Source of the DNA: Oligoflexia bacterium
GTDB lineage: Bacteria > Bdellovibrionota > Bacteriovoracia > Bacteriovoracales > Bacteriovoracaceae
Length of the DNA: 64,000 bases
Direction of reading: 5' to 3'
Assembly (NCBI GenBank): GCA_015232015.1
Contig: JADGAM010000001.1
Location: 27,340 to 91,339 of the forward strand
The translations under genes and the position numbers were made by a program. Below, piece by piece: positions 60,561 through 64,000 of the stretch; the first letter of the stretch is position 1, and the number at the start of each line of letters is the position of its first letter. Under the pieces are notes generated by a model. That model was given only the letters and a program-made list of their open reading frames with translations. It did no database searches and had not been told where the DNA came from.

Positions 60561-61220
60561 TTATTTATACTGAAATTTAATAATATCGCTAAATTTTTTC
60601 ATCTCCATTTGTGCCTTTTCTTTAATTGCTTGGGGATAATTAAAAGTAATATTATGAAAGTTATAACTATATTTTCCAGTATCACCATTTCTTTTTGTGA
60701 TAAAGAAAATGGATGTTCTAAGTTTCAGGCCATCATCAACATTTAAAATACAAAGAGGTAATTGATTTACATTACTAATTAAATCAGCATCAGCAGTTAT
60801 GTTATGTTCATTTTTAGTTTTAGATAATTCAAGATATGCACTTTTCATTAAAAAACATTTTTGTTTCATAATATTCATTTCATTAACACTCTCGTTTTTA
60901 CCTACAACTTCGATGTTAGAATTGATAACTCCCGTTAAATCCATATAATGTTTGTTTTGTAAAAGTTTCACAGGGTATTTATAACGATCGGTTAATACAT
61001 AATTCCATTCTGATCTTGATAAGTTCATATAAGTTTTTTGACCAAGTGGAATTTTATGAGAGTTCAATTTTGTTTTTGATAGAAAATAAGGGCCATCACT
61101 GTTTTTTGCTATAGTGATATTAGTATTAAGAGTGAAAAAAAATGTTAATAAAAACATTGTAAAAATATTTTTTTTTGTAAAAGAAATATTTTTTATTAAA
61201 TAACTAAAATTAAATTTCAT
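60561..61220 (-). CDS. Secreted hypothetical protein
   Basis: 219 aa with signal-like N-terminus; directly upstream of the 903-aa gene. Confidence 0.55.
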   Translation of the reverse strand: MKFNFSYLIKNISFTKKNIFTMFLLTFFFTLNTNITIAKNSDGPYFLSKTKLNSHKIPLGQKTYMNLSRSEWNYVLTDRYKYPVKLLQNKHYMDLTGVINSNIEVVGKNESVNEMNIMKQKCFLMKSAYLELSKTKNEHNITADADLISNVNQLPLCILNVDDGLKLRTSIFFITKRNGDTGKYSYNFHNITFNYPQAIKEKAQMEMKKFSDIIKFQYK

Positions 61221-61535
61221 TTCCTACACCTTGTTTTTTTGTTTAATATACATTCAAATATTTTTTAATTATAAATTTTAAATAAAAAAACACATAAACA
61301 TTTATTTAAATGTAATTGGTATTTTGTAATTTCAAGAAGATAACAGAGAAAATATTTTTTATTTACTGACAATAAATATTGTAAGAATAAAAACCACTTG
61401 TAACTACAACTCTTGAGTATTTAATAAACATATTTTATTTATGGCCTATTCTAATATAAAAATAATTAATGATTTCTTGATCACATGTCGAAATAAAAAA
61501 CATATTGCAGACATAAAGAGAGTTTAGAATATAAA

Positions 61536-62213
61536 ATGTTTAAAATAACTAAGATTATAAATTATATTTTAATAATTTTTTTAATTTTCATAGTGAATAT
61601 AATCGCTTCAGAGGAATTGATTCCTAAAGATGATTATGAAAAATATATCTTAAACTATATGGGGCCTGAAAAATTAAGAGAACATAGAGAAACTCAAAAG
61701 AATAAGAAAACTGATAATGTTGCTATCACTAATGTTGCTACCACTGATGTATCATCTCAAATAAATGCTTCGGGCATGCCTAGTGCAAATATTATGGATA
61801 ATTTTAAGACTGGCCTTGCAATGATGGACAAGATCTCAGAAGAAGACTTAGTAAAGTCTATGAATGAAAAAGTTTCTAAATCTGCGCTTGGGTTTATCTT
61901 AATAAATAACCCTAAGTTAATGCTTTTTTTTGTTCGTTCAATGAAAGATAAAAATGTAATTCAAGAATTAATGGCATCTTTTACGAATAAGGAAAAGTAT
62001 AAGCAATACATATTAATAATGGGAAGTACTGCCTTATTCTTTTTTATATTATCTTTTATAATTTGTAGAAATTCAAATCTAATTGAAAAGATGTTTAAAA
62101 AAATACTTTTAACAATTTGTATGTTAGGAACTCAACTTTTAATTTTATCATTATTATTTCCGAAATCAGCAAGTGCTATGAGTAAGATATTTTATAAAAC
62201 ATTTATTGTTTGA
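61536..62213 (+). CDS. Membrane hypothetical protein
   Basis: N-terminal signal and two C-terminal TM segments. Confidence 0.5.
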   Translation: MFKITKIINYILIIFLIFIVNIIASEELIPKDDYEKYILNYMGPEKLREHRETQKNKKTDNVAITNVATTDVSSQINASGMPSANIMDNFKTGLAMMDKISEEDLVKSMNEKVSKSALGFILINNPKLMLFFVRSMKDKNVIQELMASFTNKEKYKQYILIMGSTALFFFILSFIICRNSNLIEKMFKKILLTICMLGTQLLILSLLFPKSASAMSKIFYKTFIV

Positions 62214-62231
62214 CGGCCCCTTAATTGATGA

Positions 62232-63434
62232 TTAATTATATTTTTCCACTAAACCAATCCAATATTTTGCGACAATGGACATAATTTCATCAGTAGGAAC
62301 GAAGTAAGGATTATGGAGAGCAAATTCACCTCCCACTCCTAATTTAATCATATGACCAGGAATTTTTTGTAAAAAATATGCAAAATCCTCACCTCCAAGA
62401 CTGGCGGCCAATGGGTAATGAATTTTTTTATCAGGGAAAAGTTCACTAACTAACTCTAAACAAAAATTAGTTTCTTTAGGGGTATTAATCATTGCTGGAT
62501 AACCATAATGAAAATCAAGTTCGATTTTACTATCAAATGTATTAGCAACTCCGTTTATTATTTGATTAATTTTTTCTATCAGCTTATTTTGAGTTTCAGT
62601 AGATAAAGTTCTTAATGTACCGGTGATTGTAACATCTTCAGGAATTATATTATGAGTTGTACCTGAATGAATTTGAGTTATCGACAATACAGCTGGGGAT
62701 AAGGGATCATTCATTCTACTAATTATATTTTGTAGTGCCAGAATCAGGTGAGAAGCAGTTATAATTGGATCTTTTGTCTTATGAGGAAAAGCACCGTGAC
62801 CTCCATAACCTTTAATTTTTATTGTAAACATATCACTGTTGGCCATCGCCGATCCTTCAGTTATTCCCCATTCTCCATAAGGTAGATCGGGCCAAATGTG
62901 AAGTGCAAATATAGCATCGATACTTATTTTAGAGAGTAATCCCTCTTCAATCATTAATTTAGCTCCGTAAAACCCCTCTTCTCCTGGTTGAAAGATAAAC
63001 ACTACTTTACCAAAAAAATTCTTATGTTCGTTTAAGTATTTTGCAGCTCCAAGAAGTGATGCCATATGTATATCATGTGCACATGCGTGCATTGTGTTTT
63101 CATAGATAGATTTATAAGGCATACCCTTTTTGTCTAGAGGAGAAGCTTTTTCTTTCAATGGAAGTGCGTCCATATCTGCTCGTAAAGCGATAGTTTTTTG
63201 TTTTGTTGAATTTTTGTTTTTGCTATTACCTTCGATAACGGCCACTACTGCTGTTTTTGCATATCCCAGATATATCTCATCAATCTTTGCTTCTTCTTTT
63301 AAAACTTTATAAATATACTCTGAAGTTACTTTTTCATTTAACCCTATTTCAGGATGTGAATGGAGAAAATGTCTCCATTCACACATTTTTTCTATTAAGT
63401 TATGATTTAACTCGATATGAAATAAATTTTTCAT
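62232..63434 (-). CDS. M20-family amidohydrolase (hippurate hydrolase-like)
   Basis: WRHFLHSHPEIGLNEKVTSEYI, ALRADMDALPL, MHACAHDIHMASLLGAA, FQPGEEGFYGAKLMIEEG, SLGGEDFAYF. Confidence 0.94.
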   Translation of the reverse strand: MKNLFHIELNHNLIEKMCEWRHFLHSHPEIGLNEKVTSEYIYKVLKEEAKIDEIYLGYAKTAVVAVIEGNSKNKNSTKQKTIALRADMDALPLKEKASPLDKKGMPYKSIYENTMHACAHDIHMASLLGAAKYLNEHKNFFGKVVFIFQPGEEGFYGAKLMIEEGLLSKISIDAIFALHIWPDLPYGEWGITEGSAMANSDMFTIKIKGYGGHGAFPHKTKDPIITASHLILALQNIISRMNDPLSPAVLSITQIHSGTTHNIIPEDVTITGTLRTLSTETQNKLIEKINQIINGVANTFDSKIELDFHYGYPAMINTPKETNFCLELVSELFPDKKIHYPLAASLGGEDFAYFLQKIPGHMIKLGVGGEFALHNPYFVPTDEIMSIVAKYWIGLVEKYN

Positions 63435-63560
63435 ACAATTCTTTATCCTTTCTTTATAAAAAAGTTGAAATAAAAATGAAATAAAAAGTAATATAAAAGA
63501 TATATCAACTTTTTTGTGAATTTTAAAATAATATTTTAAAATGATATTCTAAAGATTTTT

Positions 63561-63948
63561 TTAATTAGATAGCTTACTTTTAAGCATGTTCTCTAAATCA
63601 TTAAGAAAATTTTTTTCATTTTCATTATTATTAGAGTGTAAAATTTCTTTGTTGTTTTTGTTATTATAATTTTCTAGCATACGCTCTATGAAATTTATTA
63701 ATTGATCTGCAACAAATGGTTTTGACATATAATTGACTTTTTTTATTGTTCCTTGATATTGAGTTTCCTCTAAGTATCCACTTAATACTAAAATATGTTC
63801 TGGATGTAACTCCTTAGATAATTGAGAAATATTTTCTAACATGCGAAGTCCGTTCATGAGGGGCATATTAAGATCAGTTATCACCAGACAATAATTTTTT
63901 TCTTTTATTAAATTTAGTGCTTCAATAGATGACCTTAGTGATAGAAAT
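63561..63948 (-). pseudogene. N-terminally truncated response-regulator receiver domain
   Basis: SSIEALNLIKEKNYCLVITDLNMPLMNGLRML...LSGY...KPF; frame hits TAA upstream before the acidic-pocket DD motif. Confidence 0.55.
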
Positions 63949-64000
63949 TATACAACTAAATTTAGTGGCACCTCTGCTTCTACTCCAATTGTTGCAGGTA
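63895..64000 (+). CDS. Subtilase (S8) fragment, runs off window; true start not visible
   Basis: DDLSDRNYTTKFSGTSASTPIVAG: S8 catalytic-Ser motif GTSxxxP. Confidence 0.55.

Overview
AT-rich bacterial chromosomal window (Gram-negative; gene content and style resemble Bdellovibrionota/Bacteriovoracaceae-like predators, but that taxonomy is only an inference). Most of it is ordinary housekeeping and envelope biogenesis: an O-antigen ligase-like protein, an APC permease, cytochrome bd oxidase (cydAB), radical SAM proteins, a CHASE2 adenylate cyclase, pepN, an RNA m5C methyltransferase, Kdo transferase, several GT9 heptosyltransferases, a slipin, ychF, a YgiQ-type protein, rpsU, polyprenyl synthase, DAHP synthase, ubiE, cmk, an RfaE-like kinase, gpsA, kdsC, kdsA, pyrG, kdsB, a TolC-like protein, a FliA-type sigma factor and an M20 amidohydrolase. 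Between these are many secreted or membrane hypotheticals. Items I find genuinely interesting: (1) a three-copy dispersed repeat (16637-16717, 18537-18628, 30035-30111). Two copies sit in frame inside unrelated ORFs and encode a related peptide (ESSF.L.G...N.VN...S....DVADS), like the protein-coding palindromic elements of Rickettsia. (2) A compact pseudoknotted candidate ncRNA with its own promoter and terminator at about 46912-47062, with a second candidate downstream. (3) A 36-nt REP-like hairpin present twice in inverted orientation (33/36 identical), bracketing a two-gene block. (4) A truncated response regulator abutting a subtilase active-site fragment at the right edge. (5) Apparent over-representation of GGCC in a very AT-rich genome. 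I saw no CRISPR array, tRNA, rRNA or transposase. No searches or folding programs were run.
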